Assembly: GCA_022820545.1 (NCBI GenBank) | Contig: JAJEFG010000016.1 | Coordinates: 1-47,325 of the forward strand | DNA from: Acidobacteriota bacterium | Lineage (GTDB): Bacteria > Acidobacteriota > Vicinamibacteria > Marinacidobacterales > Marinacidobacteraceae | Length of the DNA stretch: 47,325 nucleotides | Direction: 5' to 3' | Part shown: one piece after another, positions 37,871 through 47,325 of the stretch | Position numbering within the stretch: the first letter of the stretch is position 1 | Layout of the letters: each line of letters opens with the position of its first letter | Translations under genes and position numbers: made by a program | Notes under the pieces: model-generated | Databases searched by the model: none | What the model saw: the letters and a program-made list of their open reading frames with translations, nothing else | What the model was told of the DNA's origin: nothing

Positions 37871-39112
37871 TCACTCCGGCGACAGCGCTGCGATCCGTTC
37901 CTCGATCTCGGTGATCCGGTTGATGAGGTCGTAGGTCCCGTGCCACTGCACGAAGTCGGCGCCGTCCATGAACGCCCCGTGCTTCACGGTGCGTCCCGCG
38001 TAGTGCCAGGCATCGAAGAACAGGAAATCGAGCGGCTCGTCGAACGGCGCCTCGGTCAGGAGGCCCGCCTCCTGCACCTCGGCCATGCGCTCCATCAGCT
38101 CCGCGACGCGGGCGTTCGTGGTCTCCACCAGCGCCTCGGCGTCGGCATAGAACTGCTTCACCTGGTTCTCGGCGTGGCACTTGAGGCAAATCCCCTGCAT
38201 CTCGGCCTGCGCCTGGTCATAGTGCGGCCGTTTCTCGGAGACCGGGGCGAAGAGCCACCAGGAGAGCCGCTCGGTGGTGTCGTGGGTCACCTTGGCGCCC
38301 TCGAGGCCGCTCATATGGCAGGTGGCGCAGGTCGGCACCGGCATGTCGAAGGCGGTGAGCAGCTTCGGTTCGGCGTCGAGGTTCATCAGGTGGCGCTGGG
38401 CCTCGAAGAGGATGCCGTGCTTCGACTCGCTGTAGATCTCCTTCTGCGCGTGGTCCGGTCCCATGTGGCATTGCCCGCAGGTCGCCGGCGCCCGGGCGAG
38501 CGAGATCGCGGTGGAGTGCCGGCTGTGGCAGGCGGTGCAGGTCCCGATGGAGCCGTCGGCGTTCGGCCGCCCGATGTCGTGGCAGCCGAGACAGCCGGAA
38601 ACCGTGGTCGGCGAACCCTCGAGCCGCGCGAGCGCGTTCGGCGGGCGCCGCACCGCTCCGGGATGGATTGCCTCGGCGCGGGCGATCCGCTCGGCGGGGA
38701 ACGTCGCCGGATACCCCTCCGTTCCCATGACCGCCGCGTAGGCGGGAAGCGCGTGGCGGCTGCGTTCGAACTGGCGGACCTCGTCGGCGTGGCAGTCCTG
38801 GCAGGCGAGCGCGGTGGTGGCGGTGGTGATCTCGAACCCGTGATGCTCGAGGGCCCTCTGACCGGGACGCACCTGGTGGCAGTCGAGGCAGGTCACGCCG
38901 GCGCCCGCGTGGGCGCTCATCTCGAACTGCGCCACCACCGCGCCGGTCTCGTTGCGGTGGCAGTTGGCGCACTCGCCGCTCGCCCGGATCTGTTCGGGCG
39001 AGCGCCCCGCCACCCGCGGGCGCGCCTGGTGGAGCAGCACCGCTCCGGCCATCAGCACGCCGGCGACGCCCACCACCGCGACGAGGTCGCGGAAGCGGAT
39101 ACCGGTGAACAT
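37871..39112 (-). CDS. Membrane-anchored octaheme cytochrome c, hydroxylamine-oxidoreductase (HAO) family
   Basis: The 413-aa protein has an uncleaved-looking N-terminal helix (about 9-28) and eight CxxCH heme sites: C48, C75, C104, C174, C192, C212, C262 and C309. Heme spacing and flanks fit HAO-like octaheme proteins: GPDHAQKEIYSESKHG (218-233) carries the Asp-His pair placed at the active site of HAO, and HGAFMDGADFVQWHGTYDL near 378-396 is the family's C-terminal signature. Relatives oxidise hydroxylamine or hydrazine, or reduce nitrite or hydroxylamine to ammonia; direction depends largely on whether a Tyr cross-links the catalytic heme, which cannot be placed without an alignment. No tetraheme HaoC or NrfH gene is adjacent; an 8-helix membrane protein follows instead. 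Confidence 0.9.
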   Translation of the reverse strand: MFTGIRFRDLVAVVGVAGVLMAGAVLLHQARPRVAGRSPEQIRASGECANCHRNETGAVVAQFEMSAHAGAGVTCLDCHQVRPGQRALEHHGFEITTATTALACQDCHADEVRQFERSRHALPAYAAVMGTEGYPATFPAERIARAEAIHPGAVRRPPNALARLEGSPTTVSGCLGCHDIGRPNADGSIGTCTACHSRHSTAISLARAPATCGQCHMGPDHAQKEIYSESKHGILFEAQRHLMNLDAEPKLLTAFDMPVPTCATCHMSGLEGAKVTHDTTERLSWWLFAPVSEKRPHYDQAQAEMQGICLKCHAENQVKQFYADAEALVETTNARVAELMERMAEVQEAGLLTEAPFDEPLDFLFFDAWHYAGRTVKHGAFMDGADFVQWHGTYDLINRITEIEERIAALSPE

Positions 39113-39188
39113 CAGCGGGCCTCCATGGGGGACTCCGCCGGGATGCTACCGATTTTGTTCACGCCGCAGAATCAGAGTCTTCGACGGA

Positions 39189-39197
39189 TGATATTAT
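39189..39197 (+). promoter_or_regulatory. Extended -10 promoter of the toxin-antitoxin pair
   Basis: TG-A-TATTAT (39189-39197) forms an extended -10 element 12 bases before the ATG at 39210. Flanking sequence contains an imperfect inverted repeat (ATTATTGTGG with CTGTAATGAT, about 39194-39214) that could be the operator for the antitoxin. No -35 is needed for such promoters and none is seen. Confidence 0.45.
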
Positions 39198-39209
39198 TGT
39201 GGCGCTGTA

Positions 39210-39470
39210 ATGATGATTCGCACTCAGATCTCGCTCGATTCCGAGCGTCACGCCCAGGCACGGGCGCGGGCGGCGGAACTCGGCGTTTCGCTCGCCGAGT
39301 ACATGCGGCGCCTGGTGGACCGCGATGTCGCGCGGCCGGCCCGAACCGTGGATCGCTCCGTCGTTTTCGATCTTGGGGGCGGCATCCCTACGGACATCGC
39401 CAGGCACAAGGACCGCATGATCGCGGAAGCCGTGGCCGCAACGGCCGGTGACGCCTCCGGCGAGCGGTGA
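39210..39470 (+). CDS. Ribbon-helix-helix-type antitoxin, VapB-like
   Basis: The 86-aa product has an N-terminal strand MIRTQISLDSE followed by two helices (HAQARARAAELG and SLAEYMRRLVDRD), the ribbon-helix-helix DNA-binding layout. The C-terminal part is flexible and ends in a charged segment likely to wrap the toxin. ATG 39213 is an equally possible start. Its TGA overlaps the toxin GTG by GTGA (39467-39470). Confidence 0.85.
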   Translation: MMIRTQISLDSERHAQARARAAELGVSLAEYMRRLVDRDVARPARTVDRSVVFDLGGGIPTDIARHKDRMIAEAVAATAGDASGER

Positions 39471-39880
39471 GCGTCTTCGTCGACACGTCCGCCTGGTTCG
39501 CGGCGGCCCACACGCGCGACCGCAGGAACAGCCGCGCCAAGGAGCTTCTCGCAGCGCCGGAGACACTTGTCACCAGCGATCACGTGCTCATCGAGACCTG
39601 GCGCCTCCTCCACCATTTCGTCTCGGTGGGCGCGGCCGAGCGTTTCTGGGAGGGACTCAGAGGTGGGGTCGCAACGGTGGAGACCACGACCGCGGCGGAT
39701 CTCGACGCCGCCTGGGAGATCGGGACGGCGTTCCCCGATCAGGACTTTTCCGTCGTGGACCGCACCTCGTTCGCGCTCATGGTCCGCCTCGGCATTTCCA
39801 GAGTCATTGCGTTCGACCGCGACTTCGCCGTGTTTCGCTACGGCTCCCGGCGCCAGACTGCATTCACCGTACTCCGTTAG
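39467..39880 (+). CDS. PIN-domain ribonuclease toxin, VapC-like
   Basis: The 137-aa protein has the acidic PIN active site: D6 in FVDTSAW, E43 in LIETW, D98 in FSVVDRTS and D117/D119 in AFDRDF. These bind Mg2+ and cleave RNA, typically tRNA or rRNA, in VapC proteins. The gene follows and overlaps its antitoxin, which would favour equal translation. It is an isolated module between the octaheme and acyltransferase genes. Confidence 0.92.
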   Translation: MSVFVDTSAWFAAAHTRDRRNSRAKELLAAPETLVTSDHVLIETWRLLHHFVSVGAAERFWEGLRGGVATVETTTAADLDAAWEIGTAFPDQDFSVVDRTSFALMVRLGISRVIAFDRDFAVFRYGSRRQTAFTVLR

Positions 39881-39918
39881 CCGCTCCCGGCGGGCGTCGC
39901 GGAGCACTGGCTCCGCCG

Positions 39919-41121
39919 CTACGCGGACGCCCGCCGGGGGAAGACCCGGGGATAACGGCGGCCGTTCAGGCGCTTCCCCACCCAGGTGGCGCGCACCCCG
40001 TAGTGATAGGTGACGAGGGTGATGGCGAATGCCGCGCCGAGGGCGATCCCGAACTTGATCAGGCCGGGAGCGTTCCAGCCTGCCAGCAGCGGCGGCAGTG
40101 CGACGGTGAGCGGCAGGTGGACCAGGTACATCCAGTAGGAAGCGTCGGAGAGATAACGCCAGCCGGGGCTTGGGGCGTCCAGCAGGCGGCGGAAGAAGCC
40201 GAGGAACCCGAGGACGAAGAGCCACATCGAGACGGCGAGCAGGACCATTCCCGCACCGTGCGCGAAGGGCGCCTCCGCAGGCGCCATCCCGAAGTACGGC
40301 GCCACCACCGCCAGGTAGAGGGCGTGGAAGAAGAGGCCGCCTCCAAGGCGGGCAAGGCAGCGGTCGCGGAGGTGGCCGAAGCTCCCGCCACGCCCGTATT
40401 CCAGCCAGCCGAAGACGAAGAAGACCCCGTAGGCCAGGAGCAGCCGCAGCGGCGGCAGCAGCGTGCCGTCGGTCTCCAGTTCCCAGGCCTCCATCGGGGC
40501 CAGCGTCAGCGCGGTGACACCCACCAGCACGAGGAACGCCCAGCGGCGGGCGAGGGCCTGCCGCGCGAATCCCGCGAGCCGGGCCGCTCCGCCCGGCCGG
40601 AACCGGAGGGATGCGGACCGGAAGAGAGCGACGGCGGCGGAGAGGATGAGCAACTGGTAGAGGAACCAGAGGTGCATCAGGTCGAACCCGCCGGCCCCCG
40701 ACCCGGGCGCCGGGGCCAGCGGAACGCCGGAACGGGACGCCGCGAAGATCCAGGCGACCGCGGTCAGCGGGAAGAGGAGGACCCAACCGCCGACCAGCGG
40801 AACGCCGATCCGGTTCAGGCGGTGGCGCAGGAACGCGCCCGTTCCGCGCCTCTCGACCAGGAAAGCCGCGAAGAATCCGGCCACCGCGAAGAAGGCCGGC
40901 ATCCGGAAGGTATGGATGAGGCTGACCAGCCAGCCGAACCACTCGTTCGCCCGCCGGTCCTGGTAGGGCCACTCGCCGGACGACAGTTCGGGGACGTAAC
41001 TGAGGGCGGTGTGCAGGACGAGCCCGAGCAGCATCATCACCGCGCGCAGCGCGTCCAGCGAGTGGACCCGCGCCGGGACGGGACGCGGCGGGTTGCCGGT
41101 TACCGCCGTGTCCCGCGGCAC
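39919..41121 (-). CDS. Acyltransferase family 3 membrane protein, OpgC/MdoC-like
   Basis: The 400-aa protein has about ten helices. The opening RVHSLDALRAVMMLLGLVLHTALSY contains the Arg and the histidine near the end of helix 1 used by acyltransferase-3 proteins; RMPAFFAVAGFFAAFLVERRG and FLRHRLNRIGVPL follow, in the manner of OpgC, which succinylates periplasmic glucans. A role in modifying a glycan or lipid with an acyl group is likely. It begins 19 bases after the malic enzyme stop. Confidence 0.85.
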   Translation of the reverse strand: MPRDTAVTGNPPRPVPARVHSLDALRAVMMLLGLVLHTALSYVPELSSGEWPYQDRRANEWFGWLVSLIHTFRMPAFFAVAGFFAAFLVERRGTGAFLRHRLNRIGVPLVGGWVLLFPLTAVAWIFAASRSGVPLAPAPGSGAGGFDLMHLWFLYQLLILSAAVALFRSASLRFRPGGAARLAGFARQALARRWAFLVLVGVTALTLAPMEAWELETDGTLLPPLRLLLAYGVFFVFGWLEYGRGGSFGHLRDRCLARLGGGLFFHALYLAVVAPYFGMAPAEAPFAHGAGMVLLAVSMWLFVLGFLGFFRRLLDAPSPGWRYLSDASYWMYLVHLPLTVALPPLLAGWNAPGLIKFGIALGAAFAITLVTYHYGVRATWVGKRLNGRRYPRVFPRRASA

Positions 41122-41140
41122 TCCGGCTTCCGGCCCGCCG

Positions 41141-43417
<2,277 letters not shown>

Positions 43418-43541
43418 GGGGTTTTCCTCACGAGGTGAGATGCACGGGCTCGGCCGGCGAAGGTCTGGCGGAGCGGAACCGCGAGTGACTCAGGGCCCTC
43501 TCGGGAGGGGCCGTGGAGGGCGAAGTGTAGCGGTCGGAGGG

Positions 43542-43585
43542 GGAACGCCGGCCTTCAGGCCGGCACCGCCCGCCGCAGGCGGGTG
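43542..43585 (-). repeat. Two-hairpin repeat, minus-strand copy
   Basis: Read on the minus strand: hairpin A CCCGCC-TGC-GGCGGG (43569-43583), then hairpin B GCCGGCCT-GA-AGGCCGGC (43547-43564), then GTTCC. Both stems are perfect although their sequence differs from the 8072 copy. Confidence 0.8.
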
Positions 43586-43622
43586 AAGTCGCGTCCCGCC
43601 AACCACGCGGACGGCACACAGG

Positions 43623-43670
43623 CTTGGAACGCCGGCTTCAGCCGGCACGCGCGGCGCCCCGCGCCGCGCA
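43623..43670 (-). repeat. Two-hairpin repeat, second minus-strand copy
   Basis: Minus strand: hairpin A CGCGGCGC-GGG-GCGCCGCG (43650-43668), identical in stem to the 8072 copy with a different loop. Hairpin B is AGCCGGC and its complement (43631-43646). It ends GTTCCAAGCC. It lies 38 bases from the previous copy in the same orientation. Confidence 0.8.
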
Positions 43671-43733
43671 CCTCCCGACCTCACCGACCCTCACGGCCGG
43701 CCCTCGGCGGGCCGACCGCGGGCCGGAATCGGA

Positions 43734-45776
43734 TCAGCGGCTGCTCGCCGCGTCGTCCGTCGCTTCCTCCGGCGTGTGCGCCCGGAACCAGGTCAGGATG
43801 CGCTCCGAGACGTCCATCAGGAACTTTGGTTCGCGGGGGCCGTGGGGGGTGCGCGGGTAGACAACGAACTCGGTGGGGATCCCGCGGCGGTCGAGCGCCC
43901 GGTAGAACTCCTGCCCCTGGGTGAAGGGCACCCGGAGGTCCTGCGCGCCGTGGATGATCTGGGTCGGGGTGGTCACCTCCGCGATGCGGTAGATCGCCGA
44001 GTGGGCCTCGTACACCTCGTAGTCCTCCCAGAAGTCGCCGCCCATGTGGCCCGCGAGGTAGTCCTGGATGTCCGTCGTGGTGACCATGCTGATCAGGTTC
44101 GGCAGCCCCGCGCCCATGCTGGCGGCGACGAAACGGTCGGTGCGGGTGACCGCGAAGGAGGTCATGTAGCCCCCGTAGCTCCACCCCATGATGTAGAGCC
44201 GGTCGGCCTGCGCCACGCCCTGTTCGATGACGAGATCCACCCCCGCCATCAGGTCGTCCATGTCGCCGAAGCCCCAGTCCATGAAGTTGGCGTAGCGGAA
44301 TTCCTTCCCGTAGCCCGTGGAGCCGCGCGGGTTGGGCCGCAGGATCGCGAACCCCTCCTGGGCGAAGTACTGGAGCATGTAGATGGACGGGGCGCCGGTG
44401 AAGGTCTCGGAATACACGCCGGCGGGGCCGCCGTGCACGTTCAGGATCAGCGGATAGCGCCGGCCTTCCTCGTAGTCCACCGGAAGAGTCAGGAGACCTT
44501 CCACGGGGGTGCCGTCCGGCGAGGTCCAGGTGAGCACGCTGGTCTCCCCCATCGTGGGACGCGCCACGTCCTGGTGGAGATCGGTGAGGCGGCGCGGCTC
44601 GAAGGCGGCCGCGGCGCCGCCTCCGTTCCCGAGATCGGCGGCGAAGACGTCCCAGGGCGTCTCCGGCGTCTCGTGGGTGAAGGCCATCACGTCGGCGGCG
44701 GTCGCGACGGCGGTGGAGCGGAAGACCCCCTCGCCGGGAGTCAGTTCCACGAGCTCTCCCCCGTCCGCCGGCAGTCCGAAGAGCCGCCGCGAGGTGCGTT
44801 CGGCCTCCGCCACGTAGACGAGCGAGCCGTCCCGGGACCAGCCGAGGATGCCCGGACTCCGGTCCTTCGTCTCGGCGAGTTTCACCCGTTCGCCGCCCAT
44901 GACCGGCATCACGTACACGTCGCCCAGCCCAATGGGCTCCGGCTGGTCGCCCGTGGAGCGGAACGCCACCGTCTGGCCGTCGGGAGAGACCCGCGGCGAA
45001 CTCTCGATCCCGTTCCCGGCGTGCAGCAGGTTGATCGCTCCGTTCCCCAGATTGACGACCGAAAGGTCCCCCGAGCGCCGGTTCGTGTTGATGCGCGGAT
45101 CGTCCTGGTGGCTGAAGACGATGCGGTCGCTGCTCGACCAGTCCCAGCCCGAGACGTGGAAGTCGCCCCGGGTCAGGCGCCGGTCTTCACCGTCCGGGTC
45201 GTGGCTGTCGGACACCAGGGTCACGTAGAGGTGGCCGTACTTGAAGTTCCGGTCCACGAGCTCCACATCGCGCTTTTCCTTCTTCTGCGCCTTCTCCTCC
45301 TCGGTCTCGGGATCGGTCATCAGGTAGCCGATGCTGAAGCCGTCCGGCGAGAACCGGAAGGAACGCGCCCCGTTCTCGGCGTGGGTTGCCTGGTAGGCCT
45401 CGCCGCCGGCGAGCGGCAGCAGCCAGACCTGCTGGTTTTCCTCCCCCTTCCGGAGGAACGCGAGATAGCGCCCGTCCGGGGAAAAGGCGGGCGAGGTCGC
45501 GGAGTTCTCGCCGGTGGTGTAGGCGACCGCGTCGCCGCCGGCCGCCGGGACCACGTGGACCTGGGTCCGATACTCGGACTTCTCTCCCTCCATGAGCGGC
45601 ACCGTGACCGTGAAGGCGACGAGCGTCCCGTCCGGGGAAATGGCGACCGAGCCCACCCGGTAGTACTTCATGGAGAGCGCCGGCGTCCAGCGGTCGTCCT
45701 CGGCGGCCGCCGGAACGGCGACAGCCAAGGAAAGAAGTCCCAGAAGGACAACGGAAACGGTGGAACGAGCGAACAC
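43734..45776 (-). CDS. Secreted S9 family prolyl oligopeptidase-type serine peptidase
   Basis: The protein is 680 aa. The GTG at 45776 is supported by GGGGAGG 6-7 bases upstream and by a signal peptide ending AAAED; the open frame continues further upstream without support. Residues about 40-420 form a beta-propeller with SPDG repeats. The C-terminal alpha/beta-hydrolase domain has the full triad: S533 in GWSYGGY, D613 in GAQDLR and H645 in TPHGP. A WGFGDMDDLM segment and NPRGSTGYG are typical of acylaminoacyl-peptidase and dipeptidyl-peptidase-like S9C enzymes. It probably trims peptides in the periplasm for uptake. It is divergent from the NamZ-like gene. Confidence 0.94.
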   Translation of the reverse strand: MFARSTVSVVLLGLLSLAVAVPAAAEDDRWTPALSMKYYRVGSVAISPDGTLVAFTVTVPLMEGEKSEYRTQVHVVPAAGGDAVAYTTGENSATSPAFSPDGRYLAFLRKGEENQQVWLLPLAGGEAYQATHAENGARSFRFSPDGFSIGYLMTDPETEEEKAQKKEKRDVELVDRNFKYGHLYVTLVSDSHDPDGEDRRLTRGDFHVSGWDWSSSDRIVFSHQDDPRINTNRRSGDLSVVNLGNGAINLLHAGNGIESSPRVSPDGQTVAFRSTGDQPEPIGLGDVYVMPVMGGERVKLAETKDRSPGILGWSRDGSLVYVAEAERTSRRLFGLPADGGELVELTPGEGVFRSTAVATAADVMAFTHETPETPWDVFAADLGNGGGAAAAFEPRRLTDLHQDVARPTMGETSVLTWTSPDGTPVEGLLTLPVDYEEGRRYPLILNVHGGPAGVYSETFTGAPSIYMLQYFAQEGFAILRPNPRGSTGYGKEFRYANFMDWGFGDMDDLMAGVDLVIEQGVAQADRLYIMGWSYGGYMTSFAVTRTDRFVAASMGAGLPNLISMVTTTDIQDYLAGHMGGDFWEDYEVYEAHSAIYRIAEVTTPTQIIHGAQDLRVPFTQGQEFYRALDRRGIPTEFVVYPRTPHGPREPKFLMDVSERILTWFRAHTPEEATDDAASSR

Positions 45777-45905
45777 GGCGGGCCTCCCCGGCAGCCGGAA
45801 ATACCCCGGCCGCAACCGGCCAAGTATCCCACTGGGTGCTGGCGCGGCGCGAGTTGCAGGCGGTTCGGGCAGCGATTCCGGTGAACCCGCCCGATCCGGT
45901 TTGCG

Positions 45906-45911
45906 TAGTCT
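45906..45911 (+). promoter_or_regulatory. -10-like TAGTCT close to the namZ-like start
   Basis: TAGTCT ends 7 bases before the ATG at 45919 and no ribosome site separates them, so the message may be leaderless. No good -35 was found. Confidence 0.3.
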
Positions 45912-45918
45912 TCCCTCA

Positions 45919-47082
45919 ATGAACGCCCCTACGGTCCGGACCGGGCTCGACCGGCTCCCGGAAATGGGGGAGCTGCTCAAGGGGCTCCGGGTCGGACTGA
46001 TCGCGAACCCCTCGTCGGTGGACGCGTCCTTCCGTCACGCGCGGGATGTGGTGGCCGGCCTGCCGGGGGTGACGCTGGCGGCGCTCTTCGCTCCCGAACA
46101 CGGCTTCGACGCCGTCGAGCAGGACCTCATCGAGATCGCGGACGGCGATGGCCCCATTCCCGTCCACAGCCTCTACGGGCCCACCCGGCGTCCCACGGCG
46201 GCGATGCTGGAGGGGCTCGACGCCCTCGTCTTCGACGTTCAGGACGTCGGCTCGCGCTACTACACCTACGTCTGGACGATGGCGCACGCCATGGAGGCGG
46301 CGGCGGAGCACGGCAAGCGCATCGTCGTCCTCGACCGGCCGAACCCGATCGGCGGCGCGGTGGAGGGGAACCTGATCCGGGACGACCACCGCTCCTTCGT
46401 CGGGCTCTATCCGCTCCCGAACCGGCACGGCATGACCGCCGGCGAGATCGCAAGCCTCGTGAACCGCCGGCATGGGATCGGCGCCGATCTCGTGATCGTC
46501 GGCTGTCAGGGCTGGAGCCGCGAGCAGTGGCTCGACGAGGTTGGCCTCGCCTTTGTCCCGCCGTCCCCGAACATGGCCACCCTGGATACGGCCACCGTGT
46601 ATCCGGGGGGCTGCCTGATCGAGGGGACCAACCTCTCCGAAGGCCGGGGGACGACGCGGCCCTTCGAGATCTGCGGCGCCCCGTGGGTGGACGGGCTCCG
46701 GCTGGCGGAGGCGTTGGCGGAGGAAGACCTTCCCGGCGTCCGTTTCCGCCCCGTGCGGTTCCGGCCCACCTTCCACAAGTTCGCGGGCGAGGAATGCGGG
46801 GGCGTGATGCAGCACGTCACGGATCGGGACACGTACCTGCCCTGGCGCACCGGAATCGCCATCCTGAACCAGGTCCGGAGGCTCTGGCCGTCGGACTTCG
46901 CCTGGCGTCCCCCGCCCTACGAGTACGAGCTGGTTCGGCTACCCATCGACATCCTCGGGGGGAGTCCGGACATCCGGGAGGGCATCGAGGCCAGGCGCAC
47001 CACTGCGGAGATTGCCGACGCGGGGGACGCGGAGGGGGAGGGTTTCGAGCCGGTGCGGGACGCGTTCCTGCTGTACCGCTGA
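45919..47082 (+). CDS. namZ: DUF1343 protein, NamZ-like exo-beta-N-acetylmuramidase
   Basis: The 387-aa protein starts at ATG 45919; the longer open frame upstream overlaps the S9 gene region and is not supported. Family blocks visible are RVGLIANPSSVD, FAPEHGFDAVEQD, DVQDVGSRYYTYVWTM, VLDRPNPIGG, PLPNRHGMTAGE and GTNLSEGRGT. DUF1343 includes Bacillus subtilis NamZ (YbbC), which removes terminal N-acetylmuramic acid from peptidoglycan fragments. No signal peptide is evident, so it may act on imported muropeptides in the cytoplasm, or its export start was missed. No MurQ or AmpG partner is in the window. Confidence 0.92.
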   Translation: MNAPTVRTGLDRLPEMGELLKGLRVGLIANPSSVDASFRHARDVVAGLPGVTLAALFAPEHGFDAVEQDLIEIADGDGPIPVHSLYGPTRRPTAAMLEGLDALVFDVQDVGSRYYTYVWTMAHAMEAAAEHGKRIVVLDRPNPIGGAVEGNLIRDDHRSFVGLYPLPNRHGMTAGEIASLVNRRHGIGADLVIVGCQGWSREQWLDEVGLAFVPPSPNMATLDTATVYPGGCLIEGTNLSEGRGTTRPFEICGAPWVDGLRLAEALAEEDLPGVRFRPVRFRPTFHKFAGEECGGVMQHVTDRDTYLPWRTGIAILNQVRRLWPSDFAWRPPPYEYELVRLPIDILGGSPDIREGIEARRTTAEIADAGDAEGEGFEPVRDAFLLYR

Positions 47083-47144
47083 ACGTCCGGGCCCAAGGGG
47101 TCGGGTTTCCGAGCCGGAGGTGCCATACGAGCGGGTGGCGTTAC

Positions 47145-47197
47145 GACGTGCGCGGCGCGGAGCGCCGCGCGTGCCGGTCTGGAGACCGGCGTTCCTA
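47145..47197 (+). repeat. Two-hairpin repeat, copy identical to 8072
   Basis: Bases 47145-47195 equal 8072-8122 at all 51 positions, then diverge (TATAGG instead of AAGCC). It lies after the namZ-like gene in the same direction. The remaining sequence to the end of the window (47198-47325) shows only a small palindrome GCCCATTTGGGC near 47211 and no gene. Confidence 0.85.
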
Positions 47198-47325
47198 TAG
47201 GTTTCTCACTGCCCATTTGGGCGAACACAAACTGCTTCGCGCAGTGGCCAATCCGCCGGGAGCACCTTGGCGTTCCATGTGCCCGAGAGCACCTTGCTTG
47301 GACTAGTGCCCCGACGGATGGCCGG

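Larger units (their letters stand above)
43418..43733. other. Gene-free interval between maeB and the S9 peptidase
   Basis: Apart from the maeB ribosome-binding region at its low-coordinate end, this 316-base interval holds two repeat copies facing the minus strand. Small open frames in it arise from the GC-rich repeats, and I see no supported gene or promoter. Confidence 0.6.

Overview
The window is about 47 kb of high-GC bacterial chromosome. It is densely coding, uses GTG and TTG starts often, and many neighbouring genes overlap by four bases. Its gene content is a TolB-propeller/amidohydrolase fusion, an S9 peptidase, a membrane pyrophosphatase, a NuoEFG-less complex I, a VKOR-DsbA fusion, a Cus-type metal pump and an octaheme cytochrome. 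This fits a Gram-negative environmental bacterium of the Acidobacteriota or Gemmatimonadota type. That placement is an inference from gene style; there is no rRNA or other marker to fix it. No tRNA, rRNA, CRISPR array, transposase or phage gene was seen.

Layout. 1-6000 (minus strand): an operon of a secreted TolB-amidohydrolase, a one-helix small protein, a sodium/solute symporter and a lipoprotein, joined by TTGA and GTGA overlaps. 6039-7932 (plus): a threonine-dehydratase-like enzyme and DjlA. 8220-10259 (minus): a K+-dependent-type membrane pyrophosphatase. 10447-16438 (plus): a secreted NHL-propeller protein, then an NSS transporter, an AGCS amino-acid/Na+ symporter and a cation-chloride cotransporter. 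28796-16511 (minus): a long co-directional run starting with nuoABCDHIJKN, then a 7Fe-type ferredoxin, an M48-like lipoprotein without its HExxH, an M50 intramembrane protease, an FMN-binding protein, a VKOR-DsbA fusion and two small membrane proteins. 28886-36201 (plus): a glycosyltransferase, then a small secreted Cys protein and a CusCBA Cu/Ag efflux pump. 36263-39112: two unknown membrane proteins, the second apparently in an operon with a membrane-anchored octaheme cytochrome of the hydroxylamine-oxidoreductase family. 39210-39880: a VapBC-like toxin-antitoxin pair. 39919-47082: an OpgC-like acyltransferase, malic enzyme MaeB, a secreted S9 peptidase and a NamZ-type hydrolase.

Themes. 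Sodium-coupled transport is prominent: SSS, NSS, AGCS and CCC transporters plus a pyrophosphatase with Na+-pump-like residues. The respiratory cluster lacks NuoE, F, G, L and M but is followed by a ferredoxin, which suggests a ferredoxin- or other-donor complex I. Envelope redox chemistry (VKOR-DsbA, octaheme cytochrome) and envelope proteolysis (M48-like/M50 pair, S9 peptidase) are well represented.

A family of short repeats, each made of two adjacent hairpins followed by GTTCC, GCTCC or GGTCCC, lies in five intergenic regions and inside the 3' end of one small gene. Two copies about 39 kb apart are identical over 51 bases, and other copies change both sides of a stem together. The items most worth following up are the octaheme cytochrome with its unknown 8-helix partner, the reduced complex I with ferredoxin, the M48-like/M50 pair and this repeat family.
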